From the NCBI GenBank assembly GCA_047630175.1, contig JBLHVI010000043.1:1-26959 (forward strand): DNA of 26,959 bases, given 5' to 3'. The stretch is from UBA4582 sp047630175. GTDB lineage: Bacteria > Pseudomonadota > Gammaproteobacteria > Pseudomonadales > Azotimanducaceae. Positions 25,731 through 26,959 of the stretch are shown piece by piece. Within the stretch, counting starts at the first letter, position 1, and every line of letters begins with the position of its first letter. A model generated the notes under the pieces. It saw only the letters and a list, made by a program, of their open reading frames with translations. It was not told where the DNA came from and searched no databases. Made by a program: the position numbers and the translations under genes.

Positions 25731-26959
25731 TTAAACAATCGCTTTTAGTACCGCATCGGCAGTGATCGGTAAGTGTCGAACTCTGGCACCGGTGGCCGCA
25801 AATATCGCGTTGCCGATAGCTGGCCCAACCACGGTAGTCCCTGGTTCACCAAGCCCCATAGATTGATACTCACTGTCGATGAACTCGATATCTAGCTCTG
25901 GTACGTCTGACATACGCAGAGGCGTATAGCTGTCAAGGTTAACGTCGGCCACCTCACCGTTCACAAACTGAGTCCCTTCATGTAACGCCATACTGATGCC
26001 CCACAGAGCAGCGCCCTCAGTCTGCGCCAAAGCGCCGTCAGGATGTACAATAGACCCGGCATCAATCACCAGTGTAATTTTCTGCAAGGTCACTTTCCCG
26101 GTTTTTCTATCAACTTGGACTTGAGCAACACAGGCGCACCAAGTCGGCATACCCCGCTCTTGACCGAACGTGGTCGCCACCCCCATACCGGTATCATCTG
26201 GTAGGGATTTGCCCCAGTCAGACTTCTTCGCGACTCGCTTCAAAACAGCAGCGAGTCGACTGGCGCCACCTACCGCGTTAGGTTCGCTGCCGGCATTGAT
26301 GCCGCGCTGCACTAAATATCGTAGACGAAATTCTATCGGATCAATCGCCACGTCATGGGCCGCCTCGTCCATAAAGCTCTCAAGCGCCCAGTTGGTCCAA
26401 CCCGGACCCACGGACCGCAACCAGCCAGGTCGAAACGTTTCGTTGGCAAGATTATTGGAGATAGCCCTGACGCGATGAGCCCCCAGACTGTACCAATGAT
26501 CAGCGCCACTAATGGAGAACGGATCAAACTTCTCGCCATTAGTACCCTCGCCTAAGAAGAAATCTGCCATCACTTGGGTCGGCCAGCCTGCTGCCGCGTG
26601 GTGCTGCATACCCAGCACTTCCTTGTCGGCGTCAAAAGCCATACTCAACGATTGGATAGACGCTGAACGGGGCGAGTCGAATCGGCTATCGTCTTCTCGG
26701 CTAAAGACCAGTTTCACCGGCTTTCCAAGCGCCTGAGCGGCCAGCAGCGCGGGCACACCGTAATCGCCGTTCAAGCGGCGTCCAAAACCACCCCCAAGCA
26801 GGTATGTGCGCATCATGATCTTGTCTTGCGCGACACCCAGCGCTTTCGCATAAGTCGGCATGGCCAATGACTGCCACTGGTTACCCGTATGTAGCTCCCA
26901 GATACCATCTTTTTGAACGGCAATAGCATTGACCGGTTCCAGCTGAAAATGCAGGACCG
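25731..26959 (-). CDS. Molybdopterin-binding subunit of a xanthine dehydrogenase-family hydroxylase (IorB-like), partial
   Basis: The C-terminal 409 codons of a large molybdenum-cofactor subunit; its start lies beyond the window, as the frame is open to base 26959. It begins with HFQLEPVNAIA, the counterpart of the family's His-x-x-x-Glu-Pro motif. It continues with LLGGGFGRRLNGDYG, contacting the cofactor, and LANETFRPGWLRSVGPGWTN, and ends with SMGLGEPGTTVVGPAIGNAI, whose Glu is the conserved catalytic base. The arrangement resembles the isoquinoline 1-oxidoreductase beta subunit and other membrane-associated aldehyde or heterocycle hydroxylases that work with a small 2Fe-2S subunit and c-type cytochromes. 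Those partners would be expected just past the right edge. Confidence 0.9.
   Translation of the reverse strand, partial: VLHFQLEPVNAIAVQKDGIWELHTGNQWQSLAMPTYAKALGVAQDKIMMRTYLLGGGFGRRLNGDYGVPALLAAQALGKPVKLVFSREDDSRFDSPRSASIQSLSMAFDADKEVLGMQHHAAAGWPTQVMADFFLGEGTNGEKFDPFSISGADHWYSLGAHRVRAISNNLANETFRPGWLRSVGPGWTNWALESFMDEAAHDVAIDPIEFRLRYLVQRGINAGSEPNAVGGASRLAAVLKRVAKKSDWGKSLPDDTGMGVATTFGQERGMPTWCACVAQVQVDRKTGKVTLQKITLVIDAGSIVHPDGALAQTEGAALWGISMALHEGTQFVNGEVADVNLDSYTPLRMSDVPELDIEFIDSEYQSMGLGEPGTTVVGPAIGNAIFAATGARVRHLPITADAVLKAIV

Overview
The window reads as a chromosomal segment of a marine-type gammaproteobacterium with moderate GC. The evidence is the set of gammaproteobacterial housekeeping or orphan families (HrpB helicase, YaeQ, DUF2058/YaiL, UrcA, a TRIC/UPF0126 channel), the large TonB-dependent receptor beside a TPR-sulfotransferase, and many CoA-dependent catabolic enzymes. 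That mix is typical of oligotrophic lineages around Halieaceae, Spongiibacteraceae and SAR92. The placement is an inference from gene content, not from any marker gene. No rRNA, tRNA, CRISPR array, transposase or integrase was seen.

Layout. At 1-84 lies the signal peptide of a gene that leaves the window on the minus strand, probably another TonB-dependent receptor. About 2 kb (85-2046) follows with no intact gene; minus-strand open stretches in shifting frames there suggest a decayed gene. Next, on the minus strand, come an ACAD10/11-like acyl-CoA dehydrogenase, a DUF2058 protein and a glutathione S-transferase. Diverging from these is a plus-strand run: dienelactone hydrolase, yaeQ and a TRIC-type channel. 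This is followed by an array of three 270-bp tandem repeats plus a partial fourth (7073-7917). Each full copy carries a 165-nt imperfect palindrome and a G-quadruplex motif. A thiolase, an EcKL/CHK-like kinase and a secreted UrcA-family protein follow on the minus strand.

The stretch 11.4-19.1 kb looks like an uptake and regulation module. A TauD-like protein converges on a MarR regulator. Upstream of the MarR gene on the same strand are a BCCT betaine/carnitine-type transporter, a TPR-sulfotransferase and a TonB-dependent receptor. The receptor has its own intrinsic terminator, while the sulfotransferase, transporter and regulator are close enough to be co-transcribed. To the right are a CaiB-type CoA-transferase, a perfect 103-bp tandem duplication, a frameshifted CHAT-protease pseudogene, hrpB, a zinc-independent quinone oxidoreductase and the C-terminal part of a molybdenum hydroxylase large subunit that runs off the right end.

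How the genes could work together: the acyl-CoA dehydrogenase, thiolase, CoA-transferase, quinone oxidoreductase, dienelactone hydrolase and molybdenum hydroxylase are all enzymes of acyl-CoA, lipid or aromatic catabolism. The receptor and transporter would import substrates or osmolytes. They are scattered over both strands and need not form one pathway. The parts least explained by known families are the 270-bp palindromic repeat array, the 103-bp duplication beside the dead CHAT gene, and the leader stem-loop that abuts the kinase start codon.
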